The notes under the pieces were generated by a model. The model was not told the origin of the DNA. It saw only the letters and a program-made list of their open reading frames with translations, and searched no databases. Position numbers and translations under genes: made by a program. This document shows, in pieces, positions 7,933 through 18,327 of a stretch of 64,000 bases of DNA; positions within the stretch are counted from its first letter, which is position 1; every line of letters begins with the position of its first letter. This stretch comes from Alphaproteobacteria bacterium. GTDB lineage: Bacteria > Pseudomonadota > Alphaproteobacteria > UBA7887. The stretch is taken from positions 1 through 64,000 of the forward strand of contig JASLYQ010000007.1 in the NCBI GenBank assembly GCA_030739735.1. Direction: 5' to 3'.

Positions 7933-8047
7933 GAGTTAGACCGGCAAAGAGAGGACGGCGGGGACGGGCGTACGGAATGCTAGGTATCGATCCCCCCAAC
8001 GTTTTGCCCAAGCTCTGTAAAGGTCGCATAGAGCCCCCGCAACTACC
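7933..8047. repeat. Dispersed repeat R, copy 4
   Basis: Contains the core (CCGGCAAAGAGAGGACGGCGG, GTACGGAATGCTAGGTATCGA) and the right block (CAACGTTTTGCCCAAG, GGTCGCATAGAGCCCCCGCAA). A short deletion removes the GCCTCCGCAT stretch present in copies 1 and 2. No terminator hairpin follows this copy. Confidence 0.7.
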
Positions 8048-8410
8048 CCAATATTGCGCTAGCGATTTAGTGCTGTGGCTATAAATTACGAATCTGGTTC
8101 AGACAGAAAGTAGTTTGCTACAAAAGCAAGACCAGACGACTTGGTTTAGAATCATCGGCTCCACCCCCAGGTTCGAACTTGAATCTGGTCACCGCTAGAT
8201 GCCCGTGATGCTGTGTGTCAGTTTGTCGAGGCGGCACCACGTCGGCAGTTGTTCGCAGGCATCATTGCGCTGATTAACGGACTGTGTGGGTCGCCCTTTG
8301 AGGACGCTTCCGCATGGCTCGGCAGTGTCGGCCTCAAGCCGTCCAACTATGGCATTCTCGATGGCAGAACATTGACCAAATACATTGAGGTGGGCCATAT
8401 TCAAGAGCCA
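8048..8410. other. Intergenic; possible tRNA-end remnant and unassigned frame
   Basis: Around 8142-8165 GGTTTAGAATCATCGGCTCCACC resembles a decayed tRNA T-arm plus acceptor end and shares GGCTCCACC with the 3' end of tRNA-Ala at 12736. A plus-strand frame from 8213 (LINGLCGSPFEDASAWLGSV) runs into the antisense of the epimerase gene; it may be a remnant but I cannot name it. Confidence 0.25.
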
Positions 8411-9415
8411 TTAGCCGAATGGATCGGTCCGGATCCAATCGATTGTTTCGCGCAACAAGGTTGGGATACCACGCACCTTTACGCCTAGGCTATCGCGCCG
8501 GGTGAAATCGAACCCAGTGGAAGTGACCGGTTTCTCGGTCAGCGGCGCGGGCATCTTCATGTCGGGGAGAATTATTTGAATCTCGGCATAAATATCTTGC
8601 CAATGCCAACTGTCATACACGCCGAAATAGCGCCCTGATGCACCTGGATTTTCGTAGGCCGCCATAAACAGCGCCGCCAGATCATGCAAGTGGATCATTG
8701 AGGTCGAAGTGTTGGGCACTGTCTCATGACGGCCCTCCCGCCCTTCGATCAGAGCCTTAAGCCAGACATGAGGATTGCCATTCATCTGCGCTGGCAAAAT
8801 CACGGGCCCGAACATGCCGGTCGGCAAGAGAATCGATAGTCGAATATTGTTCTCTTCCGCAAATTTGATTGCAGCCTTCTCCATCACGGTTTTGGTGGCT
8901 GAGGTATACTTCTTGGATCGACATTGCACCTTTTCATCGGACCAATGGTCGACCTCGTTCTTAACCGGGATCGGGGGCAAGGGATTGGTGCTGCTGGTGC
9001 TGCTGCAGATCACCACGTTTTTGATGCCTTGGCGCGCACCGGCGCGCATAATATTCATACAGCCATTGACCGTAGGCATGATGATTTCGGCACAACCCTG
9101 TTCGTCATCCATTTCCCGCGCCGGTATGCCCGAGGGACCGGCATATGTCGGAATAAGACAGGCTATGAACACACAGTCGACGCCATCGAGTGCGTCATCA
9201 AAATCCCCAATATTGGCCATGTCGGCACTCGCTAAGGTCAAACGCTTTGATGCGCCGGGCAGCGCCATTAAATAGGGCGCCTTGCTTGGCGCGTCCTTGT
9301 CGCGCATGGTACCGCGAATCCGATAGCCTCGATCGAGCGCGGCTTTGACGATATTTGAGCCCACTAGGCCACTGGCCCCTACGACACAGAGGGTTGATTC
9401 TGATGGAGTCATCAC
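8411..9415 (-). CDS. NAD(P)-dependent epimerase/reductase, extended SDR
   Basis: A 334-residue extended SDR of the dihydroflavonol-reductase/epimerase group. The N-terminal nucleotide motif is VVGASGLVGSNIV (GxxGxxG), followed by DALDGVDCVFIAC, the catalytic-Ser region VVICSSTSST and the Tyr-Lys region KKYTSATKTVMEKAA. The Tyr and Lys are separated by four residues rather than three, which is unusual. The C-terminus has the usual substrate-domain pattern ending LLRETIDWI. It is flanked by dispersed repeats. Substrate unknown. Confidence 0.8.
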   Translation of the reverse strand: MMTPSESTLCVVGASGLVGSNIVKAALDRGYRIRGTMRDKDAPSKAPYLMALPGASKRLTLASADMANIGDFDDALDGVDCVFIACLIPTYAGPSGIPAREMDDEQGCAEIIMPTVNGCMNIMRAGARQGIKNVVICSSTSSTNPLPPIPVKNEVDHWSDEKVQCRSKKYTSATKTVMEKAAIKFAEENNIRLSILLPTGMFGPVILPAQMNGNPHVWLKALIEGREGRHETVPNTSTSMIHLHDLAALFMAAYENPGASGRYFGVYDSWHWQDIYAEIQIILPDMKMPAPLTEKPVTSTGFDFTRRDSLGVKVRGIPTLLRETIDWIRTDPFG

Positions 9416-9815
9416 CGACAGCCTGTTGAATCGTTAAAATGAATCGTGACCAGCCCCTAACGACCGGGCCAGTTTGATTGTTAGTTCATGACCAGCCTCT
9501 GGTCCATCGGGACGATAGTTACCTTATCCAGGGTCGAATTCGGTAGCTGCCTGATTTTCTCCTGCCTTCTTGGCCAATCAGGCCGGCAAAGAGAGGAATG
9601 CCGAGACCGGCGTACGGAATGGTAGGTATCGAGTCACCAGCCCTACATGGAAGATCTATAAACAGTCCCGTCTTGCTTTCGAGAGTTAGCCCTATCTTAA
9701 CCGAAGGAGATGTGTGGTTTGAGTGCCTTATGCTACCATCAGTGAGTACCGGGAAAGACTAATCAGGGGAATGCCGTCATGGTCGGCGTGGAATATCTGA
9801 AGCCTACCCTCAACA
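9416..9815. other. Intergenic with repeat copy 5
   Basis: Apart from repeat copy 5 (9577-9638) no gene is visible. A short plus-strand frame at 9779 begins MVGVEYLKPTLNITAERL and then runs into the antisense of the secreted-protein gene, so it could be the start of a gene cut by the segmental duplication. Confidence 0.3.
9577..9638. repeat. Dispersed repeat R, copy 5 (core only)
   Basis: Core only: AGGCCGGCAAAGAGAGGAATG and GCGTACGGAATGGTAGGTATC. Left and right blocks are absent. Confidence 0.65.
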
Positions 9816-10136
9816 TCACCGCCGAGCGTTTGACCTGCCGGGCATCATCGAATCTGGATTTACTACAGAGGTGCCAGGCGTATTGGCCACAGAGGTGGCG
9901 GTATTGCGGCTGATTTCTCCGATTGGCGTCGAAAGTCCACGCGAGATTGTAGGCATCCTCGGCACGGCCGTGACAATGGGAATCCTCATTCTAGTAACGC
10001 TTATCGCCCCGGCCGGGTTGGGCATAGTAATCGAGCGCGGGCTGAAAGTCTTCTGGGCTGCGGCTGTCTGCACGGCACCGAAGGTCAGACTGAGGGCAGC
10101 GGCAATGGCAAAACTGCTCGTGGTGGTGATACGCAT
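9816..10136 (-). CDS. Small secreted protein, paralog of the one at 386-817
   Basis: A 106-residue protein with signal peptide MRITTTSSFAIAAALSLTF and AAAQ cleavage site. The start is set at ATG 10136 because the signal peptide is conserved from there. It shares STPIGEISRNTATSV with its paralog but has a different middle segment and a shorter C-terminus ending just after NPDSMMP, so the two have been rearranged as well as mutated. Upstream DNA including the CRP-like palindrome and a copy of repeat R is duplicated too. Function unknown. Confidence 0.5.
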   Translation of the reverse strand: MRITTTSSFAIAAALSLTFGAVQTAAAQKTFSPRSITMPNPAGAISVTRMRIPIVTAVPRMPTISRGLSTPIGEISRNTATSVANTPGTSVVNPDSMMPGRSNARR

Positions 10137-10226
10137 GGTATTCTCCTCTCTACGTCCTGGCACCGCCCCGTGCGCTGCCGTGTTGTCTTGAACAACCAGA
10201 AGCTATGCTGGAAAGCGTGATGGAGA

Positions 10227-10242
10227 AGTGACGCCTGTCACA
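10227..10242. promoter_or_regulatory. CRP/FNR-like palindrome upstream of the 9816-10136 gene
   Basis: Same 16 bases as at 908-923 (reverse strand TGTGACAGGCGTCACT), about 90 bases upstream of the start. Exact conservation in two otherwise diverging copies suggests a functional operator; the regulator is unknown. Confidence 0.5.
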
Positions 10243-10317
10243 AAGCAGTTTTATTAGGGTTCTGAGACGCTAATTTTCCCGAGAGCCATGGCCACGGTCG
10301 CGATAGCGGTGCCGGAC

Positions 10318-10412
10318 CGTGGTGCCAGGGCCGTGGGACGGTGAACTTTCCCAAGACCGACCATTCTATGTCGCGACGAGCGAGTTGGGGCGGTAAAGAG
10401 AGGAAGGCGAGG
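10318..10412. repeat. Dispersed repeat R, copy 6
   Basis: Has the extended left block (GTGGTGCCAGGGCCGTGGGAC, GAACTTTCCCAAGACCG, CCATTCTATGTCGCGACGAG) and the start of the core (GGTAAAGAGAGGAAGGCG). The rest of the core and the right block are missing; different DNA begins near 10412. Confidence 0.7.
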
Positions 10413-10447
10413 GCGTCCCGGAGAACGCCGCCGGGGCGGTCAAGTAG

Positions 10448-10570
10448 TATACCAAGGCCGCCTCGAATGTCGCCGTCAACCCGGCCAATACCGCTCGCCT
10501 CCAGTCAATTGGCGCGCCACCTCAAATAATGCAGGCTGAATCGTTTGGCATGTACCTTGGGGTAGAGTTA
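10448..10570 (+). pseudogene. Possible TctC/Bug-type binding-protein tail
   Basis: The frame reads SNVAVNPANTARLQSIGAPP followed by ESFGMYL, similar in pattern to the last helices of tripartite tricarboxylate transporter binding proteins (NPEV..RL..LG..P......F). An in-frame TAG lies just upstream at 10445. If correct it is a short relic. The remaining DNA between 10137 and 10770 shows nothing else beyond the repeat and the duplicated upstream region. Confidence 0.25.
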
Positions 10571-10770
10571 TCATTCTCTCATGCGATTGTTGGGTGCATA
10601 CTTGTTCTTCAGTGTTGCGCTTCTTGTTGATCCGCTAGTCCACGCGTTCGCGACGGTCTTGAAGAGCGAGAACGTTGCACCAATGCCGACGATCAACTGA
10701 CGCGCTTACCTCCGTTTGGTGTTTCCCACTGGCAGGGTGCACCTGAATGAGACCAAATAGAGAGGAATAT

Positions 10771-11895
10771 ATGACTAGCCAATTGTTTTCAGCCTTGAAG
10801 ATAAAAGATGTCGAACTGGTAAACCGAATTGTCATTGCACCCATGTGCCAATATAGCGCCAAGAAAGGCGTGCCCAACGATTGGCACCTGATGCACTTGG
10901 GCCAGTTTTCCGTATCCGGAGCTGGGTTAGTAATTGCCGAGGCAACGGCGGTTGAGGCCATCGGCCGTATATCCCCAGGCTGCCCGATCCTCGAAACCGA
11001 TGAGCAGGAAGAGGCCTTCGCTCGCATCGTGAAGTTTTTTGATGATTTTGGTGTTGCCCAAGCGGGTATCCAGCTTGCTCACGCCGGGCGCAAGGCTTCG
11101 ACCGATATGCCGTGGAACGGTGGCAAGCCGTTGAGCCCAGATCAAGGCGGCTGGAATACAGTTGGCCCGTCTGCCGAGCCGTTTGAAGACGGTTGGCATA
11201 CGCCGGCAAAAATGACTCGCGAGGACATGGACCGCATTCGCGATTGTTTCGTCGCATCTGCCAAACGTGCCGACCGGATCGGTTTTAAGGTAGTCGAACT
11301 GCATGGTGCGCACGGCTATTTGATGAGCCAGTTCCTTTCGCCAATCGCCAATCACCGCACAGACGAGTACGGTGGCAGCCTCGAAAACCGCATGCGCTAT
11401 CCTCTTGAGATATTTAATGCAGTCCGCGCCGTGTGGCCGGAAGGCAAGGTCTTGGGAGTGCGCTTGTCCGCTACCGATTACGACGAGCCGGGCATCACCA
11501 TAGAAGAGTCCGTCGAGGTCTCGAAGGCGCTGAAGGAGCTTGGATGTGATTTCATTGATTGTTCGTCCGGCGGCAACTTGGCGACCCGTCCGCCGGTAGG
11601 AACTACCGGACCGGGTTACCAGGTGCCCTTCGCCGAAGCCATCAAGAAGGGCAGCGGTATCATGACCATGGCGGTCGGCATGATCCGTGACCCCCATTTG
11701 GCTGAGGATGTGGTGGCATCGGGTAAGGCCGATCTGGTGGCGTTGGCGCGCGGCATGCTCTACGACCCACACTGGCCAATGCATGCGGCTGACGTACTTG
11801 GTGTCGAGGCGTCCTATCCGCCACAATACATGCGTTCGCGCCCAAGCCTGTGGCCAAAAGCATTTCCTGAGTTTCAGCAAGCAGCGGCTGACTAA
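10771..11895 (+). CDS. NADH:flavin oxidoreductase, Old Yellow Enzyme family (YqjM-like)
   Basis: A 374-residue FMN-dependent ene-reductase. ATG 10771 is chosen over an upstream start because AGAGAGGA sits in front and the conserved N-terminus SALKIKDVELVNRIV begins there. IAPMCQYSA places Cys at residue 26, as in the YqjM (thermophilic-like) subclass. HAGRK, LHGAHGYL, the FMN-binding NHRTDEYGGS and the C-terminal ALARGMLYDPHWP are all present. It should reduce activated C=C bonds with NAD(P)H in the cytoplasm. No operon partner; the physiological substrate is unknown. Confidence 0.9.
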   Translation: MTSQLFSALKIKDVELVNRIVIAPMCQYSAKKGVPNDWHLMHLGQFSVSGAGLVIAEATAVEAIGRISPGCPILETDEQEEAFARIVKFFDDFGVAQAGIQLAHAGRKASTDMPWNGGKPLSPDQGGWNTVGPSAEPFEDGWHTPAKMTREDMDRIRDCFVASAKRADRIGFKVVELHGAHGYLMSQFLSPIANHRTDEYGGSLENRMRYPLEIFNAVRAVWPEGKVLGVRLSATDYDEPGITIEESVEVSKALKELGCDFIDCSSGGNLATRPPVGTTGPGYQVPFAEAIKKGSGIMTMAVGMIRDPHLAEDVVASGKADLVALARGMLYDPHWPMHAADVLGVEASYPPQYMRSRPSLWPKAFPEFQQAAAD

Positions 11896-12048
11896 TCCAG
11901 ACTATTGGGAGGTCGGCTCGGTAAGGTCATCAATGGGGTTCATGGTATCAACCGGGTAATTTACAGAGCATGAACTCTATTTTTTAGCAACGAAACTTGT
12001 TGTTATACAAAACAAAGTGCATGTACCAAATATAGGAAAACACAAATC

Positions 12049-12558
12049 ATGAAGAAACTCACAGTAATCTTTATAATAACATGTTTGGTCACGGTGGTTT
12101 GTGGAGTAAATATAACTGTGGCGGACGAGGCCAAGCCAGAATGGCAATTCATGCAGACGGCAGAGAAGGCAGAAGTCACTTCCGAAACAACTTTGGTGAT
12201 GCTGTCAGGCCGCGACATCTTTGCCTTCACCGACCGTCCTTATCGTAAGCACGCATACATCACGACTGAAACGTTTGCTTCACTGTGGGGCGAAGGTGGG
12301 ACGTTTAGGGAAAACCCACCTAATGCAGTGCTGACATGGGTCTCAGGAGAGAATATGAAGGAAAGCGAGATTATAATAAATGGTGGGGAGTGGCATGGCG
12401 ACGGTAGAGTGACGTATTCTTATACTTTAGAGGCCGGGGACGTGCCGGAGCTCAGCATCACCACGCCATCTCTTTTTATTGATGGGTATGAGTGCCTGTG
12501 CACGTTTTTATACATAGTATGCTTACGTGGAATCACAGGGATTAACATGTGTTCGTGA
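12049..12558 (+). CDS. Secreted protein of unknown function, AT-rich gene
   Basis: A 169-residue protein with a signal peptide (MKKLTVIFIITCLVTVVCGV). The mature region has FAFTDRPYRKHAYIT, FASLWGEGGTFRENPPNAVL and YSYTLEAGDVPEL, a beta-rich pattern I cannot assign. The last 20 residues contain Cys and hydrophobic residues and may follow a frameshift. Base composition is clearly lower in GC than the neighbours, including the intergenic DNA before it, which suggests recent transfer. It lies just outside tRNA-Ala, in the accessory block. Confidence 0.55.
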   Translation: MKKLTVIFIITCLVTVVCGVNITVADEAKPEWQFMQTAEKAEVTSETTLVMLSGRDIFAFTDRPYRKHAYITTETFASLWGEGGTFRENPPNAVLTWVSGENMKESEIIINGGEWHGDGRVTYSYTLEAGDVPELSITTPSLFIDGYECLCTFLYIVCLRGITGINMCS

Positions 12559-12735
12559 TTCAATGAAAGCGCAACAGGGCCTATCGGCAACCCCGTCACG
12601 AGCTTCGATCATCGACCGGATCCTGGGCTGAGATTGCAAGCCTCAGCGGTTAACCATTCGTTGCCAGAGTGTTGCCAAACGCTCGATCCAGAAAGGATCA
12701 AGGAGTTATGATCTCTCGCAACCCCTTGATTTATC

Positions 12736-12811
<76 letters not shown>

Positions 12812-12899
12812 GTATGTTTGGTGGGCGTTCGGGCGCCTCTACAGCCGCCAAACTAGAACATTTGCCGCGCCTTTGGAACTAGTTTGATGGTGTGCCGGA

Positions 12900-13205
12900 T
12901 CAGTTCTTTCGGTCCTTATCGCCGACCAACACGTTGGCGTCGTCCTTGTCGTCCTTGGTGGTCAGGGGGGCGTCATCCACGTCGTTCTCGGTGTCGTTCT
13001 CAGCGTCGTCATCCACCACTTTCTTCGGTTTCTTCGAGGGCGCGGGTTCGGCGGGTTTTGGCGCTGCGCGCGTCGGCTTTGGCTTGATTACGGCCTCGAC
13101 CACGGTCTCACACTTCGGACATGTGGGTGGCAAATTTCCCATGTCATAAAACTTGGCGCCACAGCTTGTGCAGAGATGCTTGTTACCCAAGTCTTTCGTA
13201 GCCAT
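12900..13205 (-). CDS. FYDLN-acid family protein (TIGR02300)
   Basis: A 101-residue protein starting at MATKDLGNKHLC. A zinc-ribbon-like N-terminus CTSCGAKFYDMGNLPPTCPKC is followed by a Pro/Lys linker and a long acidic tail (DDDAENDTENDVDD), the composition that defines this alphaproteobacterial family. The family motif FYDLN appears here as FYDMG. It is divergent from aroA, the usual place. Function is not established; the acidic tail ends in a charged KDRKN. Confidence 0.85.
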   Translation of the reverse strand: MATKDLGNKHLCTSCGAKFYDMGNLPPTCPKCETVVEAVIKPKPTRAAPKPAEPAPSKKPKKVVDDDAENDTENDVDDAPLTTKDDKDDANVLVGDKDRKN

Positions 13206-13379
13206 CGTGCTATCCTTTCTCAACGCGTCTCACCACAGCGTGGTCGGAGGTCGCCTTTGCCATGATCGCCAACCGCCTGTCAAAGCAAAATTGCCCCGGC
13301 GCCAGCTCTCGCATATGCGCGCCATCCATGCTAGGGCTCGCGCAAAGAAGCAATTCAATCGAGCGACAGTAGAAACAGC

Positions 13380-14708
13380 GTGCAACCCTTGCAATCAACA
13401 GCAACCGGCACACTTGGGGGCGACATTGTCGCGCCCGGCGATAAATCTATTTCCCACCGCGCGCTCCTGCTTAGCGCCCTGACAGTGGGGCAAACCGAGA
13501 TCGACGGCCTGCTCACGGCCGAGGATACGCTAGCTACGGCGGCGGCGATCTCTGCGCTGGGTGCGCCGGCCAGTTACGATGAGGCTGGACGTTGGCACGT
13601 CACCGGTGTCGGTGTCGGCGGCCTCAGTGCGCCCGAAGGGGTGCTTGATCTTGGCAATAGTGGTACCGGCGCGCGCCTCCTGCTCGGCGTCTTGGTTGGG
13701 CATCCGCTGAGCGCGGTGTTGACGGGCGACGACTCCTTACGCTCGCGCCCCATGGCTCGCGTTACGGAGCCGCTCTCGCGCATGGGCGCGCATTTCGTCT
13801 GCGCTGACGGAGGGCGGCTGCCCATCACCGTGACCGGTACGGCTGATCCGCTGGCGCTGGACTATCGCTTGCCCGTGCCCTCAGCGCAGGTCAAATCCGC
13901 GTTGTTGTTGGCGGGTCTTTCGGCCGCAGGCCAGACAACCATCATCGAATCCAAGCCAACGCGCGACCACTCAGAGCGCATGCTGCGCTTGTTCGGTGCC
14001 AACGTGAGCAGCGATACCGAGGCGGATGGTGGCAAGCGAATTACGCTGGAGGGCCAGCCCGAGCTTGTCTCGCCTGGATCGTTGACGGTGCCGGGGGATC
14101 CCTCGTCGGCTGCCTTTCCCCTGGTCGCGGCATTGCTGGTGCCGGGCTCGCGCGTGACCGTTGGCGGTGTCTGCATCAACGCGTTGCGCACCGGCCTATA
14201 CGAAAGTCTGAGCGAGATGGGGGCCACATTGGAGTTCGCCGAGACAGGCGAAGCCTGCGGCGATAGCGTAGCGGACCTCCACGCCAGTGCTAGCGCGCTT
14301 CGCGGTGTGACGGTCCCCGCCGAGCGAGCTCCACGCATGATCGACGAGTACCCCATCCTGGCTATCGCCGCCGCCTGCGCTAGTGGCACTAGCCGCTTTG
14401 AGGGTCTGGGTGAACTCAGGGTCAAGGAAAGCGACCGGCTGGCGGCGATCACCGACGGCCTGGCCGCCAACGGTGTCACGGTTGAAGGTGATGCGGATAG
14501 CCTGACCATAATGGGCGCCGGCGGCCCGCCACCTGGTGGCGGTACGGTCGTAACCCATGGCGATCACCGCATTGCCATGGCCTTCCTAATCTTGGGCCTG
14601 GTCACACGGCGGCCGGTGACCATCGACGACGGCAGCATGATCGCCACCAGCTTTCCCGGCTTTGCCGAACTGATGGGCGGTCTAGGCGCCTGCATCACCC
14701 AGCCATGA
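13380..14708 (+). CDS. aroA: 3-phosphoshikimate 1-carboxyvinyltransferase (EPSP synthase)
   Basis: A 442-residue enzyme of the shikimate pathway joining shikimate-3-phosphate and PEP. It begins at GTG 13380, with PGDKSISHRALLL near residue 20. Other landmarks are LGNSGTGARLLLG, DDSLRSRPM, SAQVKSALLLAGL, TRDHSERML, PGDPSSAAFPLVAA, ELRVKESDRL and GDHRIAMAF. The SAQVKSA and TRDHSE context fits class II enzymes. The stop overlaps the start of cmk by four bases, giving a conserved aroA-cmk-rpsA order. Confidence 0.96.
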   Translation: MQPLQSTATGTLGGDIVAPGDKSISHRALLLSALTVGQTEIDGLLTAEDTLATAAAISALGAPASYDEAGRWHVTGVGVGGLSAPEGVLDLGNSGTGARLLLGVLVGHPLSAVLTGDDSLRSRPMARVTEPLSRMGAHFVCADGGRLPITVTGTADPLALDYRLPVPSAQVKSALLLAGLSAAGQTTIIESKPTRDHSERMLRLFGANVSSDTEADGGKRITLEGQPELVSPGSLTVPGDPSSAAFPLVAALLVPGSRVTVGGVCINALRTGLYESLSEMGATLEFAETGEACGDSVADLHASASALRGVTVPAERAPRMIDEYPILAIAAACASGTSRFEGLGELRVKESDRLAAITDGLAANGVTVEGDADSLTIMGAGGPPPGGGTVVTHGDHRIAMAFLILGLVTRRPVTIDDGSMIATSFPGFAELMGGLGACITQP

Positions 14709-15367
14709 TTATCGCCATTGACGGCCCGGCGGCGTCCGGTAAAGGCTCGCTCGCGCGGCGTTTGGCCGAGCGTTTCGATCTCGCCCATCTCGATACCGGT
14801 GGGCTCTATCGCGCCACGGCCTTGAGAGTGCTCGATGCTGGCGCCGATCCCGCTGACCCCGCCACAGCCGAAGCCGCCGCCAAAGCCTTGGACGTGACGG
14901 GCCTCGACAGTCCGCGTTTGCGCGATTCTGATGTTAGTGAAGCAGCGTCCCTCGTGGCCGGGGTGCCAGGTGTGCGCGCGGCCCTTCTCGCCTTTCAGAG
15001 GGATTTTGCACATAGCCCGCCGTGTGGTGCTGCCGGTGCTGTGCTTGATGGCCGCGATATTGGCAGCGTGGTGTTACCGGAGGCGGATGTGAAGTTCTTC
15101 CTCACCGCCAGCGCTGAGGCCCGCGCGGACCGGCGCCATAAGGAGTTGCGGCAGCGGGGCACGGAGAGTATAAGAGCCGCCGTTCTGCGGGAGCTCGCGG
15201 AACGGGATTTGCGAGACGAATCGCGTGATACGGCTCCGATGGTGCAGACGCCCGACGCGCTGCTGTTGGATACGACGAATTTGGATGCCGATGCCGCTTT
15301 TGCGGCAGCGGTGAAACTTGTTTTGGCGCGGCAGCAGCGAGCTGTACCGGAACACCGAGCCGAGTAA
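14705..15367 (+). CDS. cmk: Cytidylate kinase
   Basis: A 220-residue NMP kinase phosphorylating CMP and dCMP. IAIDGPAASGKGSLARRLA is the P-loop at the N-terminus, followed by LDTGGLYRA, the CMP-binding DGRDIGSVVLP and the lid region ADRRHKELRQRG. It overlaps aroA by four bases and precedes rpsA by about 40, as in many proteobacteria. Confidence 0.95.
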   Translation: MIIAIDGPAASGKGSLARRLAERFDLAHLDTGGLYRATALRVLDAGADPADPATAEAAAKALDVTGLDSPRLRDSDVSEAASLVAGVPGVRAALLAFQRDFAHSPPCGAAGAVLDGRDIGSVVLPEADVKFFLTASAEARADRRHKELRQRGTESIRAAVLRELAERDLRDESRDTAPMVQTPDALLLDTTNLDADAAFAAAVKLVLARQQRAVPEHRAE

Positions 15368-15405
15368 GAGAACCGGCCGGCTAACCGAACTTGAGGCGCA
15401 ACATT

Positions 15406-17274
<1,869 letters not shown>

Positions 17275-17316
17275 GTCGCCGCAGCTCTCGCTCGCGCCTG
17301 CCGCGAGGCACTCAGG

Positions 17317-18231
17317 ATGGCGTTCGATAGCGATGTGCTGATAGACCGACGGCGCCTCAAGCGCCGGTTGGCTACGTGGCGCCTGTTGGCGCTAATCTCT
17401 CTGCTTGCCGTTGTCGCGGTGGCCTTCTTGCGCGTGCCGAGTCTGCCTGGCAGCCAACATATCGCCGTGTTGTGGGTCGAGGATATCATTTTTACCGATC
17501 CCTACCGCGACGCCGCCATCGAGGCGCTGGTCGACGACCCCTCAGTCGCCGCCGTGATGGTCCATATTGACAGTCCCGGCGGCACCACGTTTGGCTCCGA
17601 GGCCCTGTATCGCGGCTTGCTGAAAGTCGGGGAGGTCAAGCCGGTGGTTGCGGTGATGAACCAGCTGGCGGCCTCGGGCGGTTACATGACCGCATTGGCC
17701 GCTGACTACATTGTGGCCCGAGAGTCGACCATCACGGGCTCGATCGGTGTGGTCCTCGAAGCGACTAACTTCGTCGGACTGATGGAGAAGCTGGGTATTG
17801 AGAACGATACCATCACCAGCGGGCCGTTGAAGGCACAACCCAACCCGTTGAGCCGGCTCAGTCCGGAGGCCCGTGCGGCCACGCGTCAGGTCGTTGATGA
17901 TATCCACGTCATGTTCGTCAGCATGGTTGTCGAGCGCCGTGGCATGAGCGAATCCGAGGCGCAACGCCTCGCAGACGGGCGCATCTACACCGGGGCGATG
18001 GCTAAGGAGAACGGGCTCATCGACGCCATCGGCGGCGAGGAAGTGGCCATTGCCTGGCTGGAAGTGGCGCGCGATGTTGAGCCCGAGCTGCCGCTGCTCG
18101 ACGTGCAAATCGACTATCCGGAAGAATTGCTCGATAAACTTCTTTCGGAATCGATTGGAAAATCCCAGTTACTTGAAAGACTTAGACTTGACGGGCTGGT
18201 CTCGCTTTGGCAACCTCGCGGTATCGAATAG
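17317..18231 (+). CDS. sppA: Signal peptide peptidase SppA, short form
   Basis: A 304-residue membrane-bound serine protease of peptidase family S49. One transmembrane helix (residues 21-40) anchors it. The nucleophile Ser120 is in NQLAASGGYM and the general base Lys172 in SGPLKAQPNP, with HIDSPGG upstream: the Ser/Lys dyad of bacterial SppA. It is the half-length form found in Bacillus and alphaproteobacteria. It should degrade cleaved signal peptides in the inner membrane. It lies between rpsA and ihfB and is probably cotranscribed. Confidence 0.9.
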   Translation: MAFDSDVLIDRRRLKRRLATWRLLALISLLAVVAVAFLRVPSLPGSQHIAVLWVEDIIFTDPYRDAAIEALVDDPSVAAVMVHIDSPGGTTFGSEALYRGLLKVGEVKPVVAVMNQLAASGGYMTALAADYIVARESTITGSIGVVLEATNFVGLMEKLGIENDTITSGPLKAQPNPLSRLSPEARAATRQVVDDIHVMFVSMVVERRGMSESEAQRLADGRIYTGAMAKENGLIDAIGGEEVAIAWLEVARDVEPELPLLDVQIDYPEELLDKLLSESIGKSQLLERLRLDGLVSLWQPRGIE

Positions 18232-18327
18232 AAATTTTTGGGGGACTCTAGCCGCCTGTCGCAGCACCTGTTTGTCGAGACCTGGGGTTGAAGCGATGGA
18301 CGCGCATCTGATGAGTGGGCACGTGTC

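Noticed and set aside
8213-8488. Plus-strand frame of 91 codons overlapping the epimerase 3' end
   Set aside because: Its last third is antisense to conserved epimerase codons and I recognise no family; noted only as a possible remnant.
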